Counted from the first letter of the stretch, positions 18,101 through 27,237 are shown. The stretch is DNA of 64,000 nucleotides from Nitratidesulfovibrio termitidis HI1 (GCF_000504305.1 NZ_KI632512.1:879073-943072), one strand, 5' to 3'. A program made the numbers and translations. The notes: a model not told the origin generated them from the letters alone.

Positions 18101-21100
18101 CGCCCTCGTGCCACCAGCCTTCGTCCAGCCCGGCCAGGAAGTCCACGCTCCAGTCGGGGTACCGTTCCGCCAGCAGCACCGCCCCGCCGGGCGCCAGCCA
18201 GCTTCGCACCCGGGCCAGCGCGGCCTGTGGGTTGGGCACGCGGTGCAGCACATGCCCGAGAATGACCACATCGAAATGCCGTGCCGGGCAATCTTCGGTC
18301 CCCAGCTTCCACTCCGCGCGGTCCAGGGGTATGCAGGCAACGCAGGCCAGGTCCTGATTCTCCGCCTCCATCCGCTGCATCAGCCTGTCATCGGCGGCCG
18401 CAAGCACGTATTCCAGCCTGTCTTCAGCCAGAACACGGCACGCTTCGCGCGCCAGTCCGCTGGTGCCGGCAGAGGCTTCCAGCACGCGCAAACGGCGCCC
18501 TGCGGGCAGGGAAGACGCCAGGTCGCGCAGCACCCCCGCGATGGCCGTGTTCACGCCAAGGTAACCAGGATCCGCGTGCAACGATTCCGGCTCGGATGCA
18601 CGAAGCAGGCTGGCCAGAAAATCCCCGCCCGGCATGCGGCCGGAAAGCAACCGGGGCAAATTCAGGCCCACGCGGCCCAGAAGCGCCAATTGCGGCAGGC
18701 ACGCGGGATCATCGCGCAGCAGTTCCCGCCAGATTTTCCGCGCGGCGGGCAGAGGTTCCGCCCCCGTCAGCTCCCAGCAGCCATCCCGAAGCCGGAGCAG
18801 CCCTTCCCTCTCCAGCAATCCGCACAGCCAGCGGGCGTAACGCGACGGCGTCGCGGCAAGGGACGACATGATGCCGGGCGCGTTGCGCTCCAGATGCTCC
18901 AGGCCCTCACGGGCAAACGCCAGCACGAGCAGTTCGAGCATTGGCAACGTTTCTTCGAACCATGTGCGCCGCCGGGGTTCCATGTCGGCAACGGCGGCAT
19001 GGCAGCTGGCGACAAGTTCTTCGACGGCAGGCAGGAAGCTTGCGCGTTCCTCCGAAGGATGAGGCCGCAAACGCGACGTTATCCGCCAGGAAGCACCGTC
19101 CGACACGGCGTCCACGGCAAGTTGCGCCGCGCGGAAACGGCAGCCGCGCATGCTCGCCACGACCGCACCGGCCGCATCCAGCAAATCGAAATCGGCCAGC
19201 ACGGAGCGCATGGTGCCATGGCGTACCCGCCCCCGGAACGTCCGCGCCCTGCCCTCATGCCGCAGGACGAAACGCCCGACCCGGACAGGCAACAGCGCCG
19301 CCCGGTCGTCGGGCCGCATCTTTCCGGCAAAAATACCCAGCAGGGATTGCGCGCACACATCCATCAACGCGGGATGGATGCCATACCCGCCCACGTCTTC
19401 CGGAATATCCGCGCGCAGCCTCCCCTCGACCCGCCCCTCTTCCACGCGAGAGCACTCCAGCCCCCGGAAGTCCGGGCCATAGTCAAGCCCAAGGGCCTTC
19501 GCCATGCGGTAGTGCGCTTCCGCGGAAATTTCCGTTCCGGATGGCGGCACGCCCGCCAAGGCCTCGGCCCGCTCATCCGCTCCGGCTTCCAGCGCGCGCC
19601 CGACGGCATGGAGCGACCACGGCTCGTCACTCAGGCGCTGGCGGCTGCAAATCCGGAAGCCGCCGTCGCGGGGGTCCAGCGCCAGTTGCATGGTGCGGGC
19701 ATGCTGCCCGTCGAAAACCATCGGCGACACGATATCCAGGTCTTCCAGCACGCCCGCCCTGGTGCCAAGCCACTGCCGGGCCGCGGCCAGCCCCATTTCG
19801 ACATAGGCCGTTCCGGGAAACACCACCGCTCCGCCGACGACATGATCGCCAAGCCACGGCACCACCTGGGGATCCAGGACATTTTCCCACGCCGTCTCCT
19901 GGCCTGGCTGAAGCCAGCCCAACAGGGGGTGCACCCTGCGCCGTTCGATGGCCCTGAGGCTCTCGTTGGTCGTCCGGTGCCAGTACCGCTCATGCTGCCA
20001 GGGGTAATTGGGCAAACGGACTTTCCTGCCGGATTTCCGGAAAAAAGCGCCAGGAATCGTTCCATCGGCAAGCAAATGGACACGCAGCGCGGTTTCATGA
20101 ATGCGCTCCGCCCCATCCGCATTCTTCCGCAATGCCGAAAGCACCCTTCCCTTGACGTTCATGGAAACCAGAATGTCCCGCAAATATCTCTGCAGGATGG
20201 CATGTGGTCCTATCTCGACGAAGATACGACAGCCGGATTTCACAAGTTCCGTGACGGCAGCATCGAAACGCACGCACTCGCGCACGTTGCGCCACCAATA
20301 ACGGGCATCCAGCAACTTTCCGTCGACGGCACAGCCATCAACCGATGAAACGAAAACGGCATTGGCACATGAGTCTGGAGCCAGATCATGCATATCTCGC
20401 AACAGGCCGTCCTGCACGGCGTCCATGTGGCGGCTGTGAAAGGCATATTCCAGATTCAGCGGGGTGAAACGCACCTCGCGGGTTTTCAGGTACTCGCCCA
20501 GACGGGCCATCCCGTCGAGACTGCCGGAAAACGTCACCATGTGCGGGCTGTTGACGGCCGCCACGGTCACGTCCGCTACGCCATCCAGTTCCGACACGAC
20601 CTTCGCGGCAGCCTCGCGCGACAGGGATACAGCAGCCATAGTGCCCGTGCCGCGTGTCGCCCCCTGCGCCGCGCTGCGAAAAACGATGACCCTGATGGCC
20701 TGGTCCAACGTCAGGGCGCCCGAGGCCCACGCCGCGGCCACCTCTCCCACGCTGTGCCCGGTAACGGCGGCAGGCCTGACTCCGTACTCCGCCAACAGCG
20801 CGGTAACCGCCACCTGGATGGCGAAAAGCGCTGGCTGGGCGACGACGGTATCGTCAAGTCGCGTGCTCGTCTCATCGGCGAGCAATTCTTCCCTGACGGA
20901 GAAACCCGCAAGGGCACGAATGCCCTCGTCGATTTCCGCAAGAATTCCAGCGAAACGCGGAGAACCCTCCAGCAACGCGCGTCCCATGCCAAGCCACTGG
21001 GCGCCATTGCCCGAATAGACGAAAGCCACGGAACCGCTCTCCGGCAACGCGTCTTCAACCAAGAGCGAAGGAGAGCATTCGCCATGGGCATACCGCGCGA

Positions 21101-22619
21101 GTTCAGCGACGGCATCCGCCTGCGACGGCGCAACCAGCGCCAATCGCTTCTCCAAGCGGTCCCGCCCGCATGCCGCCGAATACGCGATATCGTACATATC
21201 CGTCGGCGGAGCACCCTGCAGAAACACGGCATAACGCCCGGCCATCTCGCGCAGGGCAGGCTCCGTACGGGCGGACAGGAACAGGGGAGGCAGGGCATCG
21301 CCATGGGATCTGGATTCCACACCCTGAGCACGCGGGTATGCCTGGAGCAATACATGGGCATTGGCCCCGCCGAAGCCAAAGGAATTCACACCGGCCACCA
21401 ATGGCTTGCCGCTTCCGGGAACAAGAGCCTTGGGTGTGGTGACAAGTTCGAGGTTCAGCGCCGCAAAATCAATATGGGGATTGGGAACAGAACAATGCAG
21501 CGAGGGAGGAGCGACATGGTGGCGCAGCGCCAGCACCGCCTTGACAAGACCCGCCATGCCTGAAGCCGCTTCGAGATGTCCGAGATTGGTCTTGACGGAC
21601 CCGATAGGCAATGGAGCATGCCGTCCCGTGCCATACACTGTACCTATGGCCGACGCTTCAACAGGATCCCCGACGGCCGTTCCCGTGCCGTGCGCCTCAA
21701 TGAAGTCAACGTCGTGGGGATGCAACCCGCTCTGCGCAAGCACGCCGCGCATAAGCTCGATCTGCCCCTCCTGGCTGGGAATGGTGATGCCCGACTTGCG
21801 CGCGCCATCGGCATTGACGCCACTGCCCAAAATGACGGCCTGAATTGTATCGCCATCCGCCAGAGCCTTTTCCAAAGGCTTGAGCAGGAGCACCGCGCTT
21901 CCCTCCGCGCGCACATAGCCGTCACCTGTCGCATCAAAAGCCTTGCACCGTCCATCCGCGGAAAGCATGCCGGCTTTCGTGAATCCAACGAAGGACGAGG
22001 GATGGAGCAACAGGTTCACCCCTCCGACAAGCGCCACGGATGCTTCACCAACCCGCAAACACATGCATGCATGGTGTAGGGCAACCAGTGAAGAAGAGCA
22101 TGCCGTATCAATGGACAAGGAAGGACCGTGCAAATCAAAAACATAAGAAATTCTGTTTGCCGCAATGCTCGGAGCACTTCCCGTCATGGAGTGTGAAGAC
22201 ATCACGGCGAGATCATCCATGCCGCGCGTACCATAATCCATTCCTGAAATCCCGATATAAACAGCACAATCCGTCCCCGCCAACACGGAAGGACATATCC
22301 CCGCGTTTTCCATGGCCTCCCACGTCAGCTCCAAAAGCAACCGCTGTTGTGGGTCAACAGCACATGCTTCACGGGGTGAAATGCGAAAAAACGCCGCATC
22401 AAATTCATCGACACGGGGAAGCACGCCAGCGGCGAATGTGATGCTGCGCCCTGGCTCCGCACGCTTTGCGTGCTGCAATTCCTTGACGGCCCAACGCTCG
22501 GCGGGAACGTTGCGCACAACGTCCCGGCCATCCGCCAACGCGGCCCAGAAACTGGCATCGTCGCTTAAATCTCCGGGAAACCGGAATGCCATTCCTATTA
22601 TTGCAATGCGTTGCAGCAC
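15111..22619 (-). CDS. Highly reducing type I polyketide synthase, KS-AT-DH-MT-ER-KR-ACP, no thioesterase
   Basis: A 2,502-residue single-module synthase. KS: DTACSSSL (Cys174), EAHGTG (His310), NLGH (His348). AT: GHSVGE (Ser623) with AFHS. DH: His926 in the HxxxGxxxxP motif and HPALMD (Asp1087). A methyltransferase-like insert (about 1360-1550) has VLEASAGTSG. ER: HGAAGGVG near 1905. KR: TGGLGGFG (2109) with Ser/Tyr near 2239 and 2252. ACP: GMDSL (Ser2414). No thioesterase follows, so release depends on the adjacent oxoamine synthase. One full reducing module implies iterative use, giving a saturated, perhaps methyl-branched chain. WcbR of Burkholderia capsule loci and fungal Fum1 share this plan. 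The start is GTG 22619 with AGGA six bases upstream; a TTG at 22661 lacks a ribosome site. Confidence 0.92.
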   Translation of the reverse strand: MLQRIAIIGMAFRFPGDLSDDASFWAALADGRDVVRNVPAERWAVKELQHAKRAEPGRSITFAAGVLPRVDEFDAAFFRISPREACAVDPQQRLLLELTWEAMENAGICPSVLAGTDCAVYIGISGMDYGTRGMDDLAVMSSHSMTGSAPSIAANRISYVFDLHGPSLSIDTACSSSLVALHHACMCLRVGEASVALVGGVNLLLHPSSFVGFTKAGMLSADGRCKAFDATGDGYVRAEGSAVLLLKPLEKALADGDTIQAVILGSGVNADGARKSGITIPSQEGQIELMRGVLAQSGLHPHDVDFIEAHGTGTAVGDPVEASAIGTVYGTGRHAPLPIGSVKTNLGHLEAASGMAGLVKAVLALRHHVAPPSLHCSVPNPHIDFAALNLELVTTPKALVPGSGKPLVAGVNSFGFGGANAHVLLQAYPRAQGVESRSHGDALPPLFLSARTEPALREMAGRYAVFLQGAPPTDMYDIAYSAACGRDRLEKRLALVAPSQADAVAELARYAHGECSPSLLVEDALPESGSVAFVYSGNGAQWLGMGRALLEGSPRFAGILAEIDEGIRALAGFSVREELLADETSTRLDDTVVAQPALFAIQVAVTALLAEYGVRPAAVTGHSVGEVAAAWASGALTLDQAIRVIVFRSAAQGATRGTGTMAAVSLSREAAAKVVSELDGVADVTVAAVNSPHMVTFSGSLDGMARLGEYLKTREVRFTPLNLEYAFHSRHMDAVQDGLLRDMHDLAPDSCANAVFVSSVDGCAVDGKLLDARYWWRNVRECVRFDAAVTELVKSGCRIFVEIGPHAILQRYLRDILVSMNVKGRVLSALRKNADGAERIHETALRVHLLADGTIPGAFFRKSGRKVRLPNYPWQHERYWHRTTNESLRAIERRRVHPLLGWLQPGQETAWENVLDPQVVPWLGDHVVGGAVVFPGTAYVEMGLAAARQWLGTRAGVLEDLDIVSPMVFDGQHARTMQLALDPRDGGFRICSRQRLSDEPWSLHAVGRALEAGADERAEALAGVPPSGTEISAEAHYRMAKALGLDYGPDFRGLECSRVEEGRVEGRLRADIPEDVGGYGIHPALMDVCAQSLLGIFAGKMRPDDRAALLPVRVGRFVLRHEGRARTFRGRVRHGTMRSVLADFDLLDAAGAVVASMRGCRFRAAQLAVDAVSDGASWRITSRLRPHPSEERASFLPAVEELVASCHAAVADMEPRRRTWFEETLPMLELLVLAFAREGLEHLERNAPGIMSSLAATPSRYARWLCGLLEREGLLRLRDGCWELTGAEPLPAARKIWRELLRDDPACLPQLALLGRVGLNLPRLLSGRMPGGDFLASLLRASEPESLHADPGYLGVNTAIAGVLRDLASSLPAGRRLRVLEASAGTSGLAREACRVLAEDRLEYVLAAADDRLMQRMEAENQDLACVACIPLDRAEWKLGTEDCPARHFDVVILGHVLHRVPNPQAALARVRSWLAPGGAVLLAERYPDWSVDFLAGLDEGWWHEGDAGTCDVSAPFSSLQAPEAWLQALRDCGFADTARFTEPAAGDLAEGAYLLLARCARDTAGHVAATCAERWLLVADDASQAVARSLCAVLEARGQHAVVVPSPLLDGVEPDVAHVVFLLGWERPVEDAVDVLCHVQGHVREFMGGRAHPPRVWVVTKGGALASDLPEDWVHNPAQAALWGFGRVVMNEASALRCTLVDLGGGADEATTTARLADELLLPDGASEIVLSATGRRALVLSRDERSAAQGKAERFRLDFRMPGRLRNLFWVPAPEPALPADGVEVRTRAVGLNFRDVMYLMGLLPDEAVEKGFAGASLGLEFSGIVTRVGAGVAGVRPGDAVFGFGPACFSSHVVTNEHALLRLPGGWSFESAATVPTVFLTSYYALRHLADVQPGERVLVHGAAGGVGMAAIQLARHLGAEVFATAGSDVKRDLVRLLGASHVFDSRGGTFADDILAVTEGQGVDVVLNSLSGEAIRRNLRVLKPFGRFLELGKRDFFENTRIGLRPFKDNISYFGIDADQLLTGRPHLAARLLEEVMALFSSGVLTPLPYTAFPAERVVEAFRCMQQARHMGKIVVTLDDRQRVQLPDVAAELPRFAPEATWLVTGGLGGFGLETARWLAGRGVGNLVLVSRRGPDAPGARDAIAELTERGVNVLALACDVSDAAALENALQLAARKLPPLSGVLHAAMVLDDRLVMNMDADSIATVLRPKLLGAWNLHRLTRALPLEHFVLYSSITTLIGNPGQANYVAANAGLEALARLRRQMGLPAVCIGWGPIGDAGYLTRNVAVRDSLVQRLGGAPLTVAQAMLHLEAALAAGSDAAVATMEWGVLRRFLPSAQASRFENINATCRDGAQDDSRSDFQALAATKSRSELLDMVRGLVLQEVADIFSLGVDRVDPERPLHDAGMDSLMAVELAVGLEKRFGVQFPVMLLNESPSASKVAERIVERLKGEQAAERDEAAILVDDIVRKHGEQLSMEDVERVVRDTGKPPMTAAGE

Positions 22620-22815
22620 TTGAGTTCCTGATTGGTCATAATTTTTTTCGGCATCATCCAACCGTCACAAAAGAAATGGATTTGTCACGTCAAACCAAAA
22701 AACTTTAAGCGACCTCTAAGCATATCACTATTATTGCGCTATAAAACAATCACTCCATCACGAATACATACAAATTGAACCAACGCTATCATTACGCAAC
22801 AAACACAAACAACAT
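22620..22815. other. Spacer between wecC and the polyketide synthase gene
   Basis: An AT-rich 196-bp spacer. No open frame, hairpin or regulatory motif like those found elsewhere in the window was recognised. A promoter for the PKS could lie here but none stands out. Confidence 0.4.
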
Positions 22816-24078
22816 TTACGACAGCAACCCGACAGCATCAACAATCCGTGAATGCGCACGTATATGCTCCAACGCTTCCATAAAAGGATTATGCTTTACA
22901 AGAACGCATACGACATCGGAATCGGCAAGCGCACTTTCAAGAGAAGCCAGTGACATATTCTGCTGATTGATTTTTGGGGGCAACGCATCCAGGTACGGCT
23001 CCACCGCCAGTACGCCACAACCAAGGTCCGCGATACGCCGCGCAATGGCAACTGCAGGGCTTTCCCGCAAGTCGTCACTATCCGGCTTGAATGCCAAACC
23101 AAGACAAGCCACCTTGATATCTTCCATAGTCCTGTCCGGATGTTCCCGCAGCACATCGGCAATGACGCCCTCCACCCTGCGCAACATCCACTCTGGCTTG
23201 TAATCGTTCACCTCACGGGCCGTACGAATGATCCGCGCCTCTTCCGGAGCAGTATCGACAATGAACCAAGGGTCTACGGCTATGCAATGCCCACCGACAC
23301 CGGCACCAGGCTGCAGAATACCCACTCTCGGATGATGATTCGCCAAGCGAATCAACTCCCACACCTCAATGCCAAGCTTGTCGCAAATAATGGAAAGTTC
23401 ATTGGCAAAAGCGATATTCACGTCACGAAAACTATTTTCCGTCAGCTTGCACATTTCCGCCGTGCGCGCGTTCGTGGCCAGAAGCTCTCCACGGACGAAA
23501 ATCTTGTACAAGGCAGCCGCCATGTAGCTTGCCGTTCGTGTCATGCCCCCGATGACCCGGTCATTATCAACCAGCTCCTGCACGACGCGACCAGGCAATA
23601 CCCTTTCTGGACAATAGGCGATCTGAACATCCGCGGCTTCGCCGGCCTGCTGCGGGAAACTCAAGTCGGGCCTGGCCTCCGCCAGCCACACGGCCAGCCG
23701 CTCTGTAGTACCGACCGGCGACGTGGACTCCAGCACCACCAGATCATTCTTTTTCAGCACGGGAGCAATCGCCATGGCCGCCGCCTGGATATAACCCAGA
23801 TCAGGCTTGTAATCGCCCGTAAACGGCGTTGGCACTGCGACAAGAAATGCATCGGCCGGTTCAGGCACGGTCGTCGCGCGAAGATATCCTGAAGCAACGG
23901 CAGCCTGAACCAGCATTGCAAGATCAGGCTCGACAATATGAATTTCCCCCCGATTAATGGTATCGACCGCATGTTGATTTATGTCTACGCCAATAACACT
24001 CTTCTTTCTGGACGCGAACAACGTTGCGGTCGGCAATCCGATGTAACCAAGGCCGATCATCGAAATCGTAGTAAACAT
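22816..24078 (-). CDS. wecC: UDP-N-acetyl-D-mannosamine dehydrogenase
   Basis: A 420-residue UDP-sugar dehydrogenase of the WecC group. It has the NAD-binding GLGYIG at residues 9-14, the active-site Cys in GGHCIAVDPWF near residue 260, and the central LTENSFRDVNIAFANE helix typical of UDP-ManNAc dehydrogenases. It oxidises UDP-ManNAc to UDP-ManNAcA using two NAD+. Together with WecB next to it, this supplies ManNAcA for the capsule glycan. ATG 24078 has GGAG at good spacing; a longer frame to 24102 has no such site. The gap of 196 bp to the PKS start holds no gene and no clear terminator, so the locus probably continues as one unit. Confidence 0.92.
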   Translation of the reverse strand: MFTTISMIGLGYIGLPTATLFASRKKSVIGVDINQHAVDTINRGEIHIVEPDLAMLVQAAVASGYLRATTVPEPADAFLVAVPTPFTGDYKPDLGYIQAAAMAIAPVLKKNDLVVLESTSPVGTTERLAVWLAEARPDLSFPQQAGEAADVQIAYCPERVLPGRVVQELVDNDRVIGGMTRTASYMAAALYKIFVRGELLATNARTAEMCKLTENSFRDVNIAFANELSIICDKLGIEVWELIRLANHHPRVGILQPGAGVGGHCIAVDPWFIVDTAPEEARIIRTAREVNDYKPEWMLRRVEGVIADVLREHPDRTMEDIKVACLGLAFKPDSDDLRESPAVAIARRIADLGCGVLAVEPYLDALPPKINQQNMSLASLESALADSDVVCVLVKHNPFMEALEHIRAHSRIVDAVGLLS

Positions 24079-24203
24079 TTCCATCTCCACGGATAAGAAC
24101 AATTACACGCGGCAAGACTGCGGGCAGCAAGCCGCGATTACACCGCGAGCCCAAAAAACTCGAACTTAAATTCACACCTCACGGCGGTCGCAGGCGCGGC
24201 TCG

Positions 24204-25319
24204 TCAACAGGAGCGCAGGATGTCCTTGATCCGGATCGCAGCCAAACCGTCCCCATACGGATTGTGCGCGCGCGCCATCGCGCCATACGCTATTGGGTCG
24301 TCAAGCAGGCGGTTGGCCTCGGTCACGATCCGGCTCCGGTCCGTGCCGACAAGCCTGACAGTGCCTGCGTCCACCGCCTCGGGTCGCTCCGTGGTGTCGC
24401 GCATCACCAGAACCGGCTTCCCCAGTGATGGGGCCTCTTCCTGGACCCCACCCGAGTCGGTGATAAGGAGTTCGCAACGGTTCATCAGGAAGACGAAGGG
24501 CAGATAATCAAGCGGATCGATCAGGATGACGTTGTCGACATGGCCGAGAATTCTACGGACAGGCTCCTGCACGTATGGATTGAGATGCACGGGATAGACA
24601 ATCTGGACATCACCTCGCGATGCGATGTCCGCCAAGGCATGGCAGATGCCCTCAAAACCCTTGCCGAAGTTTTCCCTGCGATGCCCCGTCACCAGTACAA
24701 GACGCTTCGCATCATCGAAAAACCCGAAATACCTTTCCAAATCACCGCGCAATTTCACATCGCCATTAAGGAGCTCCGTCACTTCCAGCAAAGCGTCTAT
24801 GACAGTATTTCCCGTAACGTGGATATCGCTGTCAGCTATCCCTTCTTGCAACAAATTCTGCCGCGCTTTTCGGGTTGGCGCGAAGTGAACATCCGCAAGA
24901 GCTCCGACGATGCGGCGGTTCATCTCTTCGGGCCACGGAGTATACTTTTTATAAGTCCGCAAACCTGCTTCTACATGACCAACACGCACTTTCGCATAGT
25001 ACGCGCCCAAGCTTGCGGAAAGCGTTGTCGTCGTATCTCCATGAACAAGCATTATGTCGGGTGTCCACTCCATGCACACCTCACGCACCTTCAACAATAC
25101 GCTACTTGTGATATCCGTAAGATCTTGTCCAGGCCTCATGAGATTCAAATCGAAGTCTGGTTGAATTCCAAACAGGTCAAGAACCTGATCAAGCATCTGC
25201 CTATGCTGTGCAGTTACACAGACTTTTACATCGAAATCCGTGTCTTTCAGGAGGGTTTTCACCACCGGCGCCATTTTGATGGCTTCTGGACGCGTTCCGA
25301 AAACCAAAAGAATCTTCAT
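24204..25319 (-). CDS. wecB: UDP-N-acetylglucosamine 2-epimerase (non-hydrolysing)
   Basis: A 371-residue enzyme. N-terminal [12 protein letters not shown], central [13 protein letters not shown] and the UDP-binding [19 protein letters not shown] are diagnostic. It interconverts UDP-GlcNAc and UDP-ManNAc in the cytosol. It is the first gene of the polysaccharide locus. ATG 25319 has GGAGGG five bases upstream; a longer start at 25337 is not supported. A TGTAAG-type regulatory motif lies 240 bp upstream. WecB and WecC next to each other make ManNAcA a likely sugar of the glycan. Confidence 0.94.
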   Translation of the reverse strand: MKILLVFGTRPEAIKMAPVVKTLLKDTDFDVKVCVTAQHRQMLDQVLDLFGIQPDFDLNLMRPGQDLTDITSSVLLKVREVCMEWTPDIMLVHGDTTTTLSASLGAYYAKVRVGHVEAGLRTYKKYTPWPEEMNRRIVGALADVHFAPTRKARQNLLQEGIADSDIHVTGNTVIDALLEVTELLNGDVKLRGDLERYFGFFDDAKRLVLVTGHRRENFGKGFEGICHALADIASRGDVQIVYPVHLNPYVQEPVRRILGHVDNVILIDPLDYLPFVFLMNRCELLITDSGGVQEEAPSLGKPVLVMRDTTERPEAVDAGTVRLVGTDRSRIVTEANRLLDDPIAYGAMARAHNPYGDGLAAIRIKDILRSC

Positions 25320-25543
25320 GAAATCCCTCCAAAACATTCTTGCCTTACATCAACAGGAATACATGAAAAACTTGATGCAAGTGCCTACGCGTCAATCCGC
25401 GGAACAAAAATAATGCGCCTCACGGGAAGCGCTCATAACATTCATCGCCAAGTTCAAAACATCATCATAACATCGCTTCACGCGCCACGGAACACCAAGC
25501 CCATTTTCCCCAACTCACGCCCCCTAAGCGGGACATCTTTTTC

Positions 25544-25577
25544 TGTATACCCCGCACGACTTGCATTTTTCTTACAA
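25544..25577 (-). promoter_or_regulatory. Surface-regulon motif and -10 upstream of wecB
   Basis: On the minus strand the site reads TTGTAAGAAAAATGCAAG (25560-25577), followed after exactly 10 bp by TATACA (25544-25549). The two heptamers TTGTAAG and ATGCAAG are 11 bp apart. The transcript would have a leader of about 220 nt before wecB. One of eight copies in the window. Confidence 0.55.
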
Positions 25578-26075
25578 CACCCATGGGGAGAAGGAATGCC
25601 GTGCACCTCCCGCTACGAAATCGCCAGCAGCAGGCCACGAAGACACCTGCCCCACACCGCGCCGGTACACCATGAGCCATCCATCGCCCCTGTCTCATTT
25701 CGCCGGGACAGAGCGGCGCGCCGCCCACCGCAAAAGGTCCCCGGCCCTGCCGACAGCCTCAGCGCACCCGCGACTCGCAGACCGTTCCGCGAAAGAGAGC
25801 CGAGAATCCGGCCTCATGGACTGGAAGGAATTGCAAACGCCCCGGATCGACATCACCGCCATGACAGCAAACATGGCGGGCTTGCCCCCGCCCGCGCGAC
25901 GCCATTGCCGCCATGTCAAAAGCAAGCGCCACCACTGCCGCATGCCGCTTGCCGCTTGCAGCTTGCAGCCCGCCGTGGTGATGGGGGTGGGCCAACGCCC
26001 AGCCATTATGCACTCACGGACGTTGACCCACGATTGCGGGCGGTTTAGGTAGAGCTTGCGACAACTTCCCATATC

Positions 26076-26215
26076 GCCTGCAAGCAAAAAATATCTTTTT
26101 GGCGAGTATAAATCAAGCAAAAGCGTACTTGCAGGCTTAATATCTAAAAAACTTGCAAAATCTAGACGGTGTGACGGTAATCACTCTGCCTAGTGTTGCA
26201 AGTTAGCTTGCAGGC
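26076..26215. promoter_or_regulatory. Candidate operator cluster of the S24 repressor
   Basis: The 9-bp word CTTGCAGGC occurs exactly at 26128-26136 and 26207-26215 and inverted at 26076-26084. Shorter relatives are CTTGCAA at 26152-26158 and an inverted TTGCAAG at 26196-26202. The last two full elements form an imperfect inverted pair (26196-26215) ending eight bases before the repressor ATG, and TTGCAA at 26153 could be a -35. This layout fits autorepression by the CI-like protein encoded next. Confidence 0.5.
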
Positions 26216-26222
26216 GCACATC

Positions 26223-27008
26223 ATGGAAGACTCCAGTTGGACCGAGACTCTCAAACGCCTGTACGAGGCCACCAACACAAAAACCGACGCCGCCTTGGCT
26301 GCGGCTCTCGGCCTTTCGCATCAGGCGGTCTATAGCGCCAAGTCAAAGTCAAAGATTCCGCCGTCATGGATCTATGAGGCCGCACGGCGCTACTCAGTTT
26401 CAGCGGACTGGCTGTTCTTCGGGCGCGGGCCAATGCACCCCGGGGGGCAGCCCACCTCAACAATGCCGCATGCCCCGGAGGTCGCCCGCAGACTGTTGAC
26501 GCCCTTTGCACAGCCCGACGGACAGGAGACATCGCGACCGGCGCACGCAATCCCGCCCCATTCCGTGACCAGGGGCTCGGAACCCGACTGCGACATGATG
26601 CTCGTCACCAAGGTGAAGGCGCGCCTTTCCGCTGGTGGCGGCAGCCTGGAGGTCAATGGAGAATCCGCAGGCCACTATGCGTTCCGCTCCGACTGGCTGT
26701 GCCGCAAGGGCTCACCGGCCCAGATGGTGCTCATGAACGTGGTCGGCGACTCCATGGCCCCCGACATCCAGGACGGGGACATGGTGCTCATCGACCAGGG
26801 CAGGACCGAGATCATCCCCGGCGCGATCTACGCCGTGGGTGTTGACGACGCCGTGTACGTCAAGCGACTGGAGGTTCTGCCCGGCCGCCTCGTCATATCC
26901 AGCGCCAACCCGGCATACGCCCCCATAGAGATTCATCGCGAAAGCCAGGACATGGAAAGCATCCGGGTCATCGGTCGCGTTCTCTGGTGGTGCCGCGAGG
27001 CACGTTAG
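26223..27008 (+). CDS. CI/LexA-like repressor with HTH and S24 peptidase domain
   Basis: A 261-residue protein. Residues 1-65 form a phage CI-type helix-turn-helix domain (TDAALAAALGLSHQAVYSAK, then WIYEAARRYSVSADWLFFG). Residues 130-261 form an S24/LexA autopeptidase domain with Ser177 in VVGDSMAPDIQDGD and Lys214 in VYVKRLE. A possible Ala-Gly self-cleavage bond lies at LSAGGG (137-138). Such proteins are often inactivated after DNA damage by RecA-stimulated self-cleavage. The start ATG 26223 is chosen because the frame upstream has no ribosome site; the nearest purine run is AGG, overlapping an operator-like repeat. No other phage genes are nearby, so it is a domesticated regulator. Its targets are not known beyond likely itself and perhaps wecB. 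Confidence 0.88.
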   Translation: MEDSSWTETLKRLYEATNTKTDAALAAALGLSHQAVYSAKSKSKIPPSWIYEAARRYSVSADWLFFGRGPMHPGGQPTSTMPHAPEVARRLLTPFAQPDGQETSRPAHAIPPHSVTRGSEPDCDMMLVTKVKARLSAGGGSLEVNGESAGHYAFRSDWLCRKGSPAQMVLMNVVGDSMAPDIQDGDMVLIDQGRTEIIPGAIYAVGVDDAVYVKRLEVLPGRLVISSANPAYAPIEIHRESQDMESIRVIGRVLWWCREAR

Positions 27009-27195
27009 CGGTAAAACCGCCCTTCGTTTCAAGCGCAACGGCGCTGTGTCGCCGCACGGGCGCGGGCGGCCCCGCCGGGTCGCCACCAGCAATCATCCGG
27101 GAGAGCGTTGCCCCTGAAAGCGCCGTTCGCTCCAGATGATTGGCGAGAATGCGCCGCTTGCGGAAACCCGCGCAGGCGCGAGGTTCTCTCCAGAC
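27009..27195. other. Spacer downstream of the repressor
   Basis: A GC-rich spacer with a small GCGGTAAAACCGC hairpin immediately after the stop. No gene was recognised. The two strong hairpins that follow are listed separately. Confidence 0.4.
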
Positions 27196-27233
27196 AAAAC
27201 CAGGACCGCCCCTTCAGGGACGGTCCTGGTTTT
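27196..27233. terminator. Bidirectional terminator between repressor and porin
   Basis: A perfect 13-bp stem, AAAACCAGGACCG with its complement at 27221-27233, around a 12-base loop. It ends in TTTT on the plus strand and in TTTTGTC on the minus strand, so it can serve both converging genes. Confidence 0.75.
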
Positions 27234-27237
27234 GCGG

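Larger units (their letters stand above)
25320..26222. other. Long divergent intergenic region between wecB and the S24 repressor
   Basis: About 900 bp without a convincing gene. The wecB-proximal part holds a copy of the 18-bp surface-regulon motif at 25560-25577. The repressor-proximal 150 bp is AT-rich and holds several CTTGCAGGC-like sites. A further run of GCTTGC(C/A) repeats lies near 25947-25968. Small open frames on both strands (25561-26120) have no ribosome sites and unlikely composition. Confidence 0.6.

Noticed and set aside
15396..20348. Very long plus-strand frames (818 and 746 codons) across the PKS
   Set aside because: They are antisense to well-marked PKS domains, with shadow-type composition and no start signals.
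25561..26120. Frames on both strands in the wecB-repressor region
   Set aside because: No ribosome sites, no recognisable domains, and they cover the motif and operator-like repeats.
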